NCBI GenBank assembly: GCA_002304445.1
Contig: NEVA01000010.1
Location: 62,001 to 126,000, forward strand
Direction of reading: 5' to 3'
DNA from: Opitutia bacterium Tous-C4FEB
GTDB taxonomy: Bacteria > Verrucomicrobiota > Verrucomicrobiia > Opitutales > Opitutaceae
DNA: 64,000 bases
Shown here: piece by piece, positions 1 to 9,505 of the stretch
How the letters are laid out: the number at the start of each line of letters is the position of its first letter
Position numbering within the stretch: the first letter of the stretch is position 1
Program-made: the position numbers and the translations under genes
The notes under the pieces: model-generated
What the model was told of the DNA's origin: nothing
Seen by the model: only the letters and a program-made list of their open reading frames with translations
Databases searched by the model: none

Positions 1-1628
1 CCCGGCTCTCCGGTGCCGACCAGGAAAAACTCAGGGCGCTCAACGCCGCGATCGCCACCGCCGAAACCGCGTTTTCCCAAAACGTCCTGAAAGAGCGCAC
101 GGCTTCAACCGTCACGTTTGCTGACCGGGCCGAGCTCGCCGGATTCTCCGACTCCGAAATCAGCGCCGCCGCCGAACTCGCCCGCTCGCTCGGTCACGTC
201 GGTCAGTTCGCAGTCGCGATCGTCAACACCACCGGCCAACCGCCGCTCGCGAGTCTGACGCACCGCCCCACCCGCGAACGGATCTCCCGCGCGTCTTTGG
301 CCCGGGGCAGCCGCGGCGGCGAATTCGACAACCGCGCCCACGTCAGCGCTCTCGCCCGCCTTCGCGCTGAGCGGGCCGCGTTGCTCGGCTACGCCACGCA
401 TGCCGACTACGTATTGGAAGAGCAGACGGCGAAAAACGTCGCCGCCGCCGCGGCCTTCCTCGCTCGGCTCGCCCCGCCCGCCGTCGCCAACGCCCGACGC
501 GAAGCAGCCGAGATTCAGCAGATGATCGACGCCGAGTTCCACGGCCGAGCCGACCGTTTCGACGTCGCGGCATGGGACTGGGCGCTCTACTCCGAGCGAG
601 TCCGCACCGCGCGCTTCGCCTTCGACGAATCGCAGGTGAAACCCTACTTCGAGCTCAACCGCGTCCTCGTCGATGGACTCTACTTTTCCGCCACAAAGCT
701 CTTCGGCATCTCGTTCGTCGAGCGGCACGATCTTCCCGTCTATGAGCCGTCCGTCCGGGTGTTCGACGTGCTCGAGGCAGACGGCTCGCCGCTCGCGTTG
801 TTCGTCTTCGACCCTTACGCCCGCCCGTCGAAAAACGGCGGCGCGTGGATGAACGAATACGAATCCCAATCACGCTTGCTGGGCACCCGCCCCGTCATCG
901 GCAATCACCTCAACATCCCGCGCCCGCCGGCGGGCGAACCCACGTTGCTTACCTTCGACGAGGTCAGAACCTTGTTTCACGAATTTGGCCACGCCCTCCA
1001 CGGCATCTTCTCCGCCGTGAATTACCCCCGGTTTTCCGGCACCAACGTCCCCAGCGATTTTGTCGAGTTCCCCTCGCAGGTCATCGAGACGTGGGCCGTT
1101 TGGCCCGAGGTGCTCCGAAATTACGCGAAACATCATCGCTCCGAAGAACCGATTCCCACCGAACTTCTCGCCAAGGTGCTCGAGGCGCGGAAATTCAACC
1201 AAGGCCACGCCACCACCGAGTACCTTGCCGCCGCTTTGCTCGATCTCGCTTGGCACGGTCTGAAGCCCGACGAAGTGCCCCACGCCGATGACGTGACCGC
1301 GTTCGAAGCCGCCGCCCTCAAGCGAGTCGGTCTCGATTTCGCCCCCGTGCCGCCCCGTTATCGGTCCACCTATTTTTCCCATGTCTTCGGCGGCGGTTAC
1401 TCCGCCAGTTACTATTCCTACATCTGGGCTGAGGTCCTCGACGCCGTCGCCGTCGATTGGTTCAAACAACATGGCGGTCTCAGCCGGGCCAACGGTGAAC
1501 GTCTCCGGGAATTCATCCTCGCCCGCGGCGGTACGAGCGACGCCCTCGGTCTCTTCCGCGACTTCATCGGCGGCGAACCCGCGATTGAACCCCTGCTCGA
1601 ACGTCGCGGCCTCACCACCACCCCCTGA
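1..1628 (+). CDS. M3 family metallopeptidase (Dcp/oligopeptidase A-like), 5' truncated by window edge
   Basis: Frame 3 is open from the window start; contains the zinc motif LFHEFGHALHG and the conserved M3 C-terminus (HVFGGGYSASYYSYIWAEVLDAVAVDWF). Confidence 0.93.
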   Translation, partial: RLSGADQEKLRALNAAIATAETAFSQNVLKERTASTVTFADRAELAGFSDSEISAAAELARSLGHVGQFAVAIVNTTGQPPLASLTHRPTRERISRASLARGSRGGEFDNRAHVSALARLRAERAALLGYATHADYVLEEQTAKNVAAAAAFLARLAPPAVANARREAAEIQQMIDAEFHGRADRFDVAAWDWALYSERVRTARFAFDESQVKPYFELNRVLVDGLYFSATKLFGISFVERHDLPVYEPSVRVFDVLEADGSPLALFVFDPYARPSKNGGAWMNEYESQSRLLGTRPVIGNHLNIPRPPAGEPTLLTFDEVRTLFHEFGHALHGIFSAVNYPRFSGTNVPSDFVEFPSQVIETWAVWPEVLRNYAKHHRSEEPIPTELLAKVLEARKFNQGHATTEYLAAALLDLAWHGLKPDEVPHADDVTAFEAAALKRVGLDFAPVPPRYRSTYFSHVFGGGYSASYYSYIWAEVLDAVAVDWFKQHGGLSRANGERLREFILARGGTSDALGLFRDFIGGEPAIEPLLERRGLTTTP

Positions 1629-1831
1629 TCCACTTTTCGCGTAATTTTTCGCCGCTACGACATCGGGGGCTTTGAGGCCAGTCAGTAAGGGTAACAACTA
1701 TCCAACACCAACGGCTCACGCTCCAATCGCCGCTCCGTCTGCAGCGCTCAAACCGCGACGCATCCCCTACGCCGATGACCATGCGGGAGCAGCTACGCCC
1801 CGTAGCCCAGACGTCGCTCTCGTGATAAGGG

Positions 1832-2128
1832 CGCCACATCGAATGTCGCGTCGATGGCCGCCAAGCTTACGAGCGCCTCGCGGCCGCGCCGGCCAACTTC
1901 GACGCGTTCATCACCGACCATCACCAGCCCAACCGGAACGGGCTCGAGTTTCTGGGCTCCCCTCGCCGCAGTCTTTCTTTTCTCGGGAAGATCGTGGTTT
2001 TCTGCTCGGAACTAAGCCCGCAAGTCAGCGGCGCCTACGCCGAGCTCAACGTCGACGCATTGCCCAAGAAACCCGTTTTTCCGTCGGCGCTGCGCGAAGT
2101 CTCGGCGCGCTTTCGAACTCCAGTCTGA
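1832..2128 (+). pseudogene. Remnant of a CheY-like response regulator receiver domain
   Basis: Frame 2 reads RHIECRVDGRQAYERLAAAPANFDAFITDHHQPNRNGLEFLGSPRRSLSFLGKIVVFCSELSPQVSGAYAELNVDALPKKPVFPSALREVSARFRTPV*. This resembles a receiver domain (phosphoacceptor-type ITDHHxPxxNGLE, KP loop). An in-frame TAA lies just upstream and there is no start or N-terminal acidic pocket. Confidence 0.75.
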
Positions 2129-2173
2129 ACCTCGGAGGCCGAGTAGTCAGGGGGTCTACCCCACGGGGCTTTC

Positions 2174-2818
2174 TCACTCGAGCGCACGCGCCCGGATGTT
2201 ACGAAACTCCGCCTTCATCACCACATTGGCATGGAGCTGCAAACCCAGCGGAGAAGCGCCGGAAAATTTTGCATCGGTGTACTCCGACGCCTTCGTCCCG
2301 TTGATCCAGCAGGTAAACGTGTTCCCTTTCGCCTGGATGCGGAACGTGTTCCACTCGCCCTGCGGCTTCATCAACGCTTTGGCGTTTTTCGCTTGTCCCG
2401 CCTCCGGGTAGGATGGCTTTCCTCCCGTGTAAAACGAGCCGGTCATATCGGTCTTCAGGCTACCCGAAACACCCAGTTGCAACTGGATCGCCGGCTTCCG
2501 CATCTCAACCCCGGTGTCGACTCCCCGCTCGGTGTCGGACTTCCAACGCACATCGAACTCCATCACAAAGTCCGTGTAACTGGCCTCGGTCCAAAGCATG
2601 CTGCCCTTTTTGGCGGCGTTATTCTCACAGATCAGCACGCCGTTCTCCACGCGCCAGAACTCCGTCGCGCCATCGGCCTTCCAGCCGGTCAAATCCTTAC
2701 CATTAAAAATGGCCGGCATCTTCGCATCGGCCGCATGAGCCACCAATACAATGTTTGTGAGGGTAAAAAGGACGGCAACACCGAGAGCACGAGCGAAGCT
2801 AACTTTTGGGGATTTCAT
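2174..2818 (-). CDS. DUF1080 domain protein (3-keto-disaccharide hydrolase / LamG-like family), secreted
   Basis: Signal peptide, then IFNGKDLTGWKADGATEFWRVENGVLIC and EWNTFRIQAKGNTFTCWINGTKA. Confidence 0.88.
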   Translation of the reverse strand: MKSPKVSFARALGVAVLFTLTNIVLVAHAADAKMPAIFNGKDLTGWKADGATEFWRVENGVLICENNAAKKGSMLWTEASYTDFVMEFDVRWKSDTERGVDTGVEMRKPAIQLQLGVSGSLKTDMTGSFYTGGKPSYPEAGQAKNAKALMKPQGEWNTFRIQAKGNTFTCWINGTKASEYTDAKFSGASPLGLQLHANVVMKAEFRNIRARALE

Positions 2819-2940
2819 CGGCCGAACCGTGGCGAGTCATCCCGGACGTGAAAAGCGCGAAATACCACGTTGGCCGCTCGCGCCGTCGCCAGAACTAATT
2901 GAAACTTCCGCCCGCCGATCCCGTCCTAACCTCGACCAGC

Positions 2941-4566
2941 ATGAGCCCCCGCCACCTCAGTCTAAGCATCCTCGCGTTGGGTTTTGTCGTCGTTGGCTGG
3001 CTGGTGTTCGTCCGCTCTGCCTTCCACCCGCCCCGATCAATTTCAGCTGCCCCACCTTCCGCCACTGCGTCTCAAACCGCCGCACCGGTTCCGCCCGCGC
3101 TGCCTCGATCCGCCGCCTTCGCTCCCGATGCCCAGCTCGAGGCGTTGCTCGCCGCCACCGACGCCCGCGCCAATGAAGCGACCCTCGCCTTCAAGGATGC
3201 CGCCGCCTACCGCCGCTTCCTCGCCCGCGCCCGCGCCGCCGGCCTCACCATCATCGGTCAAATCGACGCCCTCCGCACCGTGCGCGTGGGCTACGACCGC
3301 ATCACCTCGCTCCGCGATGATCGCATCACTCACGCCGCCGACTACGCAAACGCCGCGGCCAACATCCTCTTTCGCGTCCCCGAAAATCCTGCGAAAGCCG
3401 ACCGCGCCGACCTCACCCAAATCCCGCTGCACAACACCTCACTCGCCTTCCTCGGCGCTACCGGCGACCGCAGCACGTGGGGCCGCGGCATCACCATCGC
3501 CATCCTCGACAGCGGCGTAAACGCGCTCGACCCCACCTTCTCCGGCCGCGCCCGCACCCTCGACGTCGGCGCCGGCAACCTGCCGGGGTCCGAAACTTCC
3601 TCCGGGCACGGGACCGGGGTTGCCGCTCTCGCCGCCGGCGTCTCAAGCGACGCACCCGGCGTCGCTCCCGCAGCCAATATCCTCAGCGTCCGCGTCACTG
3701 CGGCTGACGGCCTCAGTGACATCTTCACCGTCGCCCGTGGCATTGTTGCCGCCGCCGATGCCGGCGCCCAAATCATCAACATCTCGCTCGGTGGCTACTC
3801 TACCACCCACGTGCTCGACGCCGCGATCGACTACGCCGCCACCCGCGGCGCGTTGATCGTGGCCGCCGCCGGCAATGACCAAGCCACCCAACTCACTTGG
3901 CCCGCCGCTGATGCTCGCGTCGTTTCCGTGGGCGCCGTCGATGCCATCGGCCAACAGGTCACGTTCTCCAACTCCGGCCCGCAACTCCAAGTCTCCGCCC
4001 CCGGCTACGGCGTGCAGACCGCGTGGCTCGACCAACAACGCGTCACCGTCAACGGCACCTCGGCCAGCGCCCCACTAGTGGCCGGCAGCGTCGCCGCCGT
4101 CATGTCCGCCGATCCCCGCCTGACCGCTGCGCAAGCCTGGGCAGTCCTCGCCGCCACCACCAATGACGCGGGCACACCCGGCACCGACTCCGACTACGGC
4201 CGCGGCATCCTCAACCTAGGGTGGGCCATGAGTCGCCACGATCCCACCCGCATCGACCCGGCCATTTCCAGCCACCACTTCGACGCCACCAAAAACCAGA
4301 TGGACTTCGTCATCCAAAATCGCGGTGCCCTCCCGGTCTCCGGCCTGACCCTCGACATCGCCACCAACGGCTTCACCACCACGCAGCGCCTGCCCACACT
4401 CGCCCCCGGCGCGAGCACCGTTCTCATCCTGCCCGTTGACCAAAAGAGCCTCACGTCCGATGGTGCTCTCATTTACCGGACCACGTTGCACACGCCCATC
4501 GGGGTCAACGATGCCGACCCGTCCAACAATCAAAAGTCGAGCCGCCTCACCCCGCCCAAAAAATAA
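2941..4566 (+). CDS. S8 family serine peptidase (subtilase) with C-terminal CARDB-like domain
   Basis: Catalytic blocks AILDSGVN (Asp), GHGTGVAALAAG (His), AAAGND, GTSASAPLVAGSVA (Ser); N-terminal signal/propeptide. Confidence 0.93.
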   Translation: MSPRHLSLSILALGFVVVGWLVFVRSAFHPPRSISAAPPSATASQTAAPVPPALPRSAAFAPDAQLEALLAATDARANEATLAFKDAAAYRRFLARARAAGLTIIGQIDALRTVRVGYDRITSLRDDRITHAADYANAAANILFRVPENPAKADRADLTQIPLHNTSLAFLGATGDRSTWGRGITIAILDSGVNALDPTFSGRARTLDVGAGNLPGSETSSGHGTGVAALAAGVSSDAPGVAPAANILSVRVTAADGLSDIFTVARGIVAAADAGAQIINISLGGYSTTHVLDAAIDYAATRGALIVAAAGNDQATQLTWPAADARVVSVGAVDAIGQQVTFSNSGPQLQVSAPGYGVQTAWLDQQRVTVNGTSASAPLVAGSVAAVMSADPRLTAAQAWAVLAATTNDAGTPGTDSDYGRGILNLGWAMSRHDPTRIDPAISSHHFDATKNQMDFVIQNRGALPVSGLTLDIATNGFTTTQRLPTLAPGASTVLILPVDQKSLTSDGALIYRTTLHTPIGVNDADPSNNQKSSRLTPPKK

Positions 4567-4569
4567 TCC

Positions 4570-5199
4570 ATGCCGTCGCTCGCCCCCAATCTCCCGGCCT
4601 CGCTTCTGGTTTTCGCGCTGCTTTTTTTTCCGGCCCTCGCCAGCGCGTCCGCCCCGTTCTCCGCGCAACTTGATGCGACCGAACACGCCGCCGCCGGTCT
4701 CACGAAACTCTCGGCCGAGCAACGCGCCGCACTCGACTCCCAGATCGAACGTGAACTCACCGTCGCACGCCAAGGCAATGTCGTCGCCTTCTCCCGCTCT
4801 TTTCTCCAGCGCCGCACCTCCGATCAGGTTGCCGCCGCCGGCCTCGCCACCCTCAGCCCCGAGGAACGTGCGACGCTCGACCGCTTCGTCGCCCGCGCCG
4901 TCGCCCAACGCCCCGCCGTGCTCGTTCCCACTCTCGCCGCCCGCGCAAAAACGGCCGACGACACGGTCATCGAAACCGTTACCTACAAACCCCAACTCCA
5001 CGGCGAAGTCACCCTCACCGTCGGCACCGCCGGTAGCGGTCGCACATTTTACGGCGGCTCCTTCACCACCGTTTACGAAGATCCGCAGCGGAATTTTTCC
5101 GTCGCCTTCACTTACGCCGAATACCACGGCAAGGGCCTGCCCTATTTCGGCGACGACTGTTCCGACCCCCGCTTTGGCCGCGGCCCGTTTCGCCGCTGA
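4570..5199 (+). CDS. Hypothetical secreted protein immediately downstream of the subtilase
   Basis: Starts 3 nt after the subtilase stop; signal-like N-terminus; two similar LSxExRAxLD helices. Confidence 0.65.
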   Translation: MPSLAPNLPASLLVFALLFFPALASASAPFSAQLDATEHAAAGLTKLSAEQRAALDSQIERELTVARQGNVVAFSRSFLQRRTSDQVAAAGLATLSPEERATLDRFVARAVAQRPAVLVPTLAARAKTADDTVIETVTYKPQLHGEVTLTVGTAGSGRTFYGGSFTTVYEDPQRNFSVAFTYAEYHGKGLPYFGDDCSDPRFGRGPFRR

Positions 5200-5229
5200 C
5201 CGCCTCCACCGGCGCGGCGCGGACGCTGT

Positions 5230-6489
5230 TCATTTGCCTGCGCTCGGCGGGATCAGGGCCTGATAGAGCATCACCTTGAACTTCTGGTTGAGATCGTTCC
5301 CGCCCGCCGGCCGCAACTGCGTCATCAGCAGCGCCACGATCTTTTCCTTCGGGTCGACGACATACTGCGGGAAGTAAGCGCTTCCCCAGCCATACGAGCC
5401 CACACTGCCCAGTTCGCCGAAAGCGCCGACATCCGGCATCACCCAGAAACCAAGACCAAACGCCCCGGTATCGCCCGCGTATTTCGTGCCGGTGTGGTTG
5501 GCCCGCATCAACTCGACCGACTTCGGCGAAAGCAACCGCGCGCCGTCGAGTTCACCTTCGTTCAAAAACATCTGCAACAACCGCGCATAATCGCCGGCGG
5601 TCGACAACAAGCCCGCGCCTCCCGAGAAACACTTCCGCGGCCCGGTCACGAAGTCGCCTTGGTCACCGCGTCCGAGCACACCTTTGGCATCGATCCCGTA
5701 AACCGGCACAAGCCTCGCCGCTTTCTCCGGCGGCAGGAAGAAACTCGTGTCGTTCATTTTCAACGGCCCAAAAATCCGCTCCGCGAAAAACCGGTCCAGC
5801 GGCATTCCGGAAATCACTTCCACCAGATAACCGAGCACATCCGTCGAGTAACCGTATTGATAAACTTCACCCGGCTGACCGTTCAAGGGCAACGCCGCCA
5901 GCCGCTTGATCACATCGCCGATCGGCTCGTCGCGATCGGCGAAATACCAACCCGTGAACTTTGCCTGCCGGTAAAGTTCCGCCGCCGGGCCCGTACCGTA
6001 GGTGAGTCCCGCCGTGTGGGTGAGCAAGTCGCGGATCTGGATCGGCCGCTTCGCCTTCACCGTCACAAATTTCTCCGCGCTGCCGTCGGGCGCCGCGACG
6101 GCCACCATCGAATTCTTGAACTCGGGGATGTAGTTGGAAACCGGATCACGGAGCATCAATTTGCCCTCTTCATAAAGCATCATGATTGCCGTCGTCGTTA
6201 CCGCCTTGCTCATCGACGCGATCCGGAAAATCGCGTCCGTCGTCATCGGCTTGCCCGCCTCGAGGTCGCCCATCCCGTAGCCGCGATGACGCACCGCCTT
6301 GCCTTCGCGCGCCACGTAAAGCACCACGCCTGCAATTTTCTTTTGCTCGACCTGAGCCTGAATGACCGAGTCAAGCCGCTGTAAACGCTCACCGGAAAAG
6401 CCGAGCTTTTCCGGCGAAGCCGCCTCGGCAGCGCGAACCGGCTGCATCACGGAAAACAAAAGACCCGCCAATAAAATCCGGAAGTTCAT
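5230..6489 (-). CDS. Serine hydrolase (beta-lactamase class C family)
   Basis: [11 protein letters not shown] (SxxK), [11 protein letters not shown] (YxN-like), signal peptide; start chosen at MNFRILLAG. Confidence 0.9.
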   Translation of the reverse strand: MNFRILLAGLLFSVMQPVRAAEAASPEKLGFSGERLQRLDSVIQAQVEQKKIAGVVLYVAREGKAVRHRGYGMGDLEAGKPMTTDAIFRIASMSKAVTTTAIMMLYEEGKLMLRDPVSNYIPEFKNSMVAVAAPDGSAEKFVTVKAKRPIQIRDLLTHTAGLTYGTGPAAELYRQAKFTGWYFADRDEPIGDVIKRLAALPLNGQPGEVYQYGYSTDVLGYLVEVISGMPLDRFFAERIFGPLKMNDTSFFLPPEKAARLVPVYGIDAKGVLGRGDQGDFVTGPRKCFSGGAGLLSTAGDYARLLQMFLNEGELDGARLLSPKSVELMRANHTGTKYAGDTGAFGLGFWVMPDVGAFGELGSVGSYGWGSAYFPQYVVDPKEKIVALLMTQLRPAGGNDLNQKFKVMLYQALIPPSAGK

Positions 6490-6622
6490 CGCCAGATGAA
6501 AAAGCCCGGACCGGGCAGTCACTCAATCGAAATTCCAACGCCCCCGGCGAACATCTTCGCTTTCAGCCACGTGTCCTGCTCGCGTCCGGATCTGGGCCGA
6601 GGGCAAACGCGGTCGCGGCGCG

Positions 6623-7345
6623 TTATTCTGCTTCACCCTGCCGCTCGGTGGGCGACCGTCGGGCCGCGTGCGGCTCGCCTCTTCGGGGCTGCACCAACCG
6701 GGCGAGAAATTCAGGCAGGGCTTTTTTGATCGGCGACCCCTCCAGATACTCAGCCGCCGGCCATTTTCGTCCCCTCGCCAGCAAGGTGGCATAGACCAGC
6801 AGCTCGAAATGCAGCCGCAGGTGCGCCTCCGCGTCGCGTTCCTGCAAAACCGCCAAGACCGCCAGCAACGCTTCGATCGTGGAAAATTTTCCTTCTCCCT
6901 GTTGTTCGCGCAGCCAGTAGCGGCTCTTTCCCGTCATCGGCACGCTCACTCGCCGCCCCCACGGTTCCACCGCGCGCACCATTTCCGCCGCTTCACCCCA
7001 GCTCCCGTCGAGCAACAACACCTGCACGTTCGCCGCCGGCGGCAACGTCATGGTCGCAAGCGATTCGCCCAGCGGATGCAATACCCACAGCTCGCGTCCC
7101 GCCGCGGCGACCGTCGACCGTTCCGGCGGTGCCTCCCGCCGGTAAACGTGCGCCCCCGCCCCCGTTACCACCCGCTCGATCAGTTTCCCCGTGCTGCTCG
7201 GCCGCCATTGCTCCCGCGAGTGCATCAACACGTCGACCTGCAACGCGCTCTCAACCGGCCCCAGCCCCGCGCACACGCACCAACGCGGCGGGAGCTGACA
7301 TCGCTCACACCGTACCGTGCCTGCAAGAACCACACTGCGCGCCAT
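6623..7345 (-). CDS. DTW domain-containing protein (tRNA-uridine aminocarboxypropyltransferase family)
   Basis: CERCQLPPRWCVCAGL zinc-type Cys motif; LLLDGSWGEAAEM at the DTW position. Confidence 0.85.
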   Translation of the reverse strand: MARSVVLAGTVRCERCQLPPRWCVCAGLGPVESALQVDVLMHSREQWRPSSTGKLIERVVTGAGAHVYRREAPPERSTVAAAGRELWVLHPLGESLATMTLPPAANVQVLLLDGSWGEAAEMVRAVEPWGRRVSVPMTGKSRYWLREQQGEGKFSTIEALLAVLAVLQERDAEAHLRLHFELLVYATLLARGRKWPAAEYLEGSPIKKALPEFLARLVQPRRGEPHAARRSPTERQGEAE

Positions 7346-7485
7346 AGCCCGTCATCCGGTCCCACCGTACCGCCCGCGTCAAGGGCCGGTCCCGGGCTCC
7401 CGCCAATTGACAAGCCCCGGCCGTTTGCCGTCACCTTCGGGATTGGCGGTTCTCCCGCCGCTGTACCCAAAATAAAATCCATCCC

Positions 7486-8049
7486 ATGAAAAAGTTCGCC
7501 ACGCTTCTCCTCGCGTTCGCCGCTCTGGCGGTCGGATCGCTTCCTCTCGTCGCCCAGCAAAAACGCGTCAGTCCCCACGAATCCGTCTTCGCCCGGATCG
7601 GCGAGCGCCCCAACGTCACCTTGGTTTCCATCACCTACGGCCGCCCGTTTTCCAAAGACCCGAAGACCGGCGAGAAACGCGTGATCTGGGGCGGTCTCGT
7701 GAAATGGGACAAAGCCGACCGCCTCGGCGCCGACGAAGCCACACTCTTCTTGACCCAGCGCCCGCTCGTTTTCGGCGACACGACCATCCCCGCCGGCGCC
7801 TACACGCTCTACATCGTGCCCTCCGCCACCGGCCCCTCGAAACTCGCCTTCAGCACCAACATCGGGAAATGGGGCACCCCCGTGGATGAAAAGAGCGACC
7901 TCGCGCGCATCGAACTCGTCAAAGGCAGCCTCGTTGCACCCGTCGATCAACTCACCATCAACATCGGCAAAACCCCCGACGGTAATGGCGAGATCAAGAT
8001 CATGTGGGAAGCCACGGTCTTCACCGCCGCCTTCAGCGTCAAAAAGTAG
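7486..8049 (+). CDS. DUF2911 domain-containing protein
   Basis: Signal peptide; SPHESVFARIG, ITYGRPFSKDPKTGEKRVIWGGLV, IPAGAYTLYIVPS. Confidence 0.85.
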   Translation: MKKFATLLLAFAALAVGSLPLVAQQKRVSPHESVFARIGERPNVTLVSITYGRPFSKDPKTGEKRVIWGGLVKWDKADRLGADEATLFLTQRPLVFGDTTIPAGAYTLYIVPSATGPSKLAFSTNIGKWGTPVDEKSDLARIELVKGSLVAPVDQLTINIGKTPDGNGEIKIMWEATVFTAAFSVKK

Positions 8050-8081
8050 TCGCCGCTCTGAGCGTCTAACTTCTCCTATTG

Positions 8082-8111
8082 GGCGCGGCCTGCTTCGGCC
8101 GCGCCTTTTTT
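8082..8111 (+). terminator. Rho-independent terminator after the DUF2911 gene
   Basis: GGCGCGGCC-TGCTTC-GGCCGCGCC-TTTTTT: perfect 9-bp stem plus T tract. Confidence 0.92.
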
Positions 8112-8133
8112 GCGTCCCGCCCTTCCCTCTTCT

Positions 8134-9378
8134 ATGACTATCGACTCCGCCGACCTCCTCGCCCGCTTTCTCCGCTACGTCCAGATCGACACCCGCAGCG
8201 ATGCGCACTCGGCCACCACGCCCACCACCCCAGGCCAGTGGGATCTTCTCCGCCTGCTCACCGCCGAACTCACCGCCCTCGGTGCCACAGAGGTCACGCT
8301 CACCGCCCATGGCTACGTGCTCGCAACCATTCCCGCCACGGTCACTCAGCCCGTTCCCGTCATGGCTTGGTGTGCTCATGTCGACACCGCCCCCAACCTC
8401 CCCGGCGCCGCCACCCCGCTCCTCCACCGCGCCTACGCCGGCCAACCCATCGTTCTGCCCGACGATCCCAGCCAAACCCTCACCCTCGAAAACACTCCGC
8501 TCCTCCACACCGTCCTCGGACACGACCTCATCACCGCCAGCGGCAAAACCCTCCTCGGGGCCGACGACAAAGCGGGCGTCGCCACCGTGATGAACGCCGC
8601 CCGGCATCTGTTGCTCCATCCCGAGATTCCCCACGGTAAAATCCGTCTCTGCTTCAACCCCGACGAGGAAGTCGCAGCCGGCATGGCCCACCTCGACCTC
8701 GCCCAACTCGGCGCCGCCGTCGCCTACACCCTCGACGGTGAATCGCCCGGGGAAATTGACCTCGAAACCTTCAACGCCGATTCCGCCGTCCTCGAAATCC
8801 ACGGCGTCGCCTCCCACCCCGGTTGGGCAAAAGGCGTTATGGTCAACGCGCTCCGCCTCGCCGCCCGCTGGGTCGCCGCACTCCCCGCCGAATACTCCCC
8901 CGAACACACCGCCGACCGCGCCGGTTTCATCCACCCGGTCGAGCTCTCCGGCACAGCCGAGCATGCCACGGTGCGCCTCATCTTGCGCGATTTCGAACTC
9001 GCCGGCCTCGCCGCCCATCGCGCCCTCCTCGAAAAAATCACCGCCGAGCTCCGCACCGTCGAACCTCGCGCCCGATTTGTTCTCACGTTTGCCGAACAGT
9101 ATCGCAACCTGCGCTACGGCCTAGAACGCGACCCGCGGCCCGCTGACTTCGCGGGCGAAGCCTACCGCCGCGCGGGCCTCACTCCGGTGGCAAAAATCAT
9201 CCGCGGCGGTACCGACGGCTCAAACCTTACCGCCCGCGGCCTCCCGACACCCAACCTCTTTTGCGGCATGCACGAGATTCACAGCCCCCGCGAGTGGGTA
9301 AGCCTGCAAGACATGGCCAAAGCCGTCGAAACGCTCCTTCATCTCGCCCAAGTCTGGAAAGAGCGATCGCCGCGATAA
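8134..9378 (+). CDS. pepT: Peptidase T (M20B tripeptidase)
   Basis: LLARFLRYVQIDTRSD, MAWCAHVDTAPN, LLGADDKAGVATVM, NPDEEVAAGM, RGGTDGSNLTARGLPTPNLFCGMHEIHSPREW. Confidence 0.95.
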   Translation: MTIDSADLLARFLRYVQIDTRSDAHSATTPTTPGQWDLLRLLTAELTALGATEVTLTAHGYVLATIPATVTQPVPVMAWCAHVDTAPNLPGAATPLLHRAYAGQPIVLPDDPSQTLTLENTPLLHTVLGHDLITASGKTLLGADDKAGVATVMNAARHLLLHPEIPHGKIRLCFNPDEEVAAGMAHLDLAQLGAAVAYTLDGESPGEIDLETFNADSAVLEIHGVASHPGWAKGVMVNALRLAARWVAALPAEYSPEHTADRAGFIHPVELSGTAEHATVRLILRDFELAGLAAHRALLEKITAELRTVEPRARFVLTFAEQYRNLRYGLERDPRPADFAGEAYRRAGLTPVAKIIRGGTDGSNLTARGLPTPNLFCGMHEIHSPREWVSLQDMAKAVETLLHLAQVWKERSPR

Positions 9379-9444
9379 CGTCGACCAAAGCATCCCGGGA
9401 TTACGACCCCGCCCACGCCGCTCATTCATCTGCGGCCAAAAGAA

Positions 9445-9479
9445 AACGGCGGCGCGGGCCATCGCCCGTCGCCGCCGTT
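9445..9479 (-). terminator. Rho-independent terminator of the minus-strand oxidoreductase gene
   Basis: AACGGCGGCG...CGCCGCCGTT stem; the minus strand continues into TTTTCTTTTGG. Confidence 0.8.
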
Positions 9480-9505
9480 GAAAGCATTCCGGTCTTCGCT
9501 CCTGA

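Noticed and set aside
1672-2304. 210-aa ORF listed in this region
   Set aside because: Different frame from the response-regulator-like reading and Arg/Pro/Ser-rich; not supported as a protein.
7225-9018. 597-aa minus-strand ORF
   Set aside because: Runs antisense across the DUF2911 gene, a perfect terminator and pepT; spurious.
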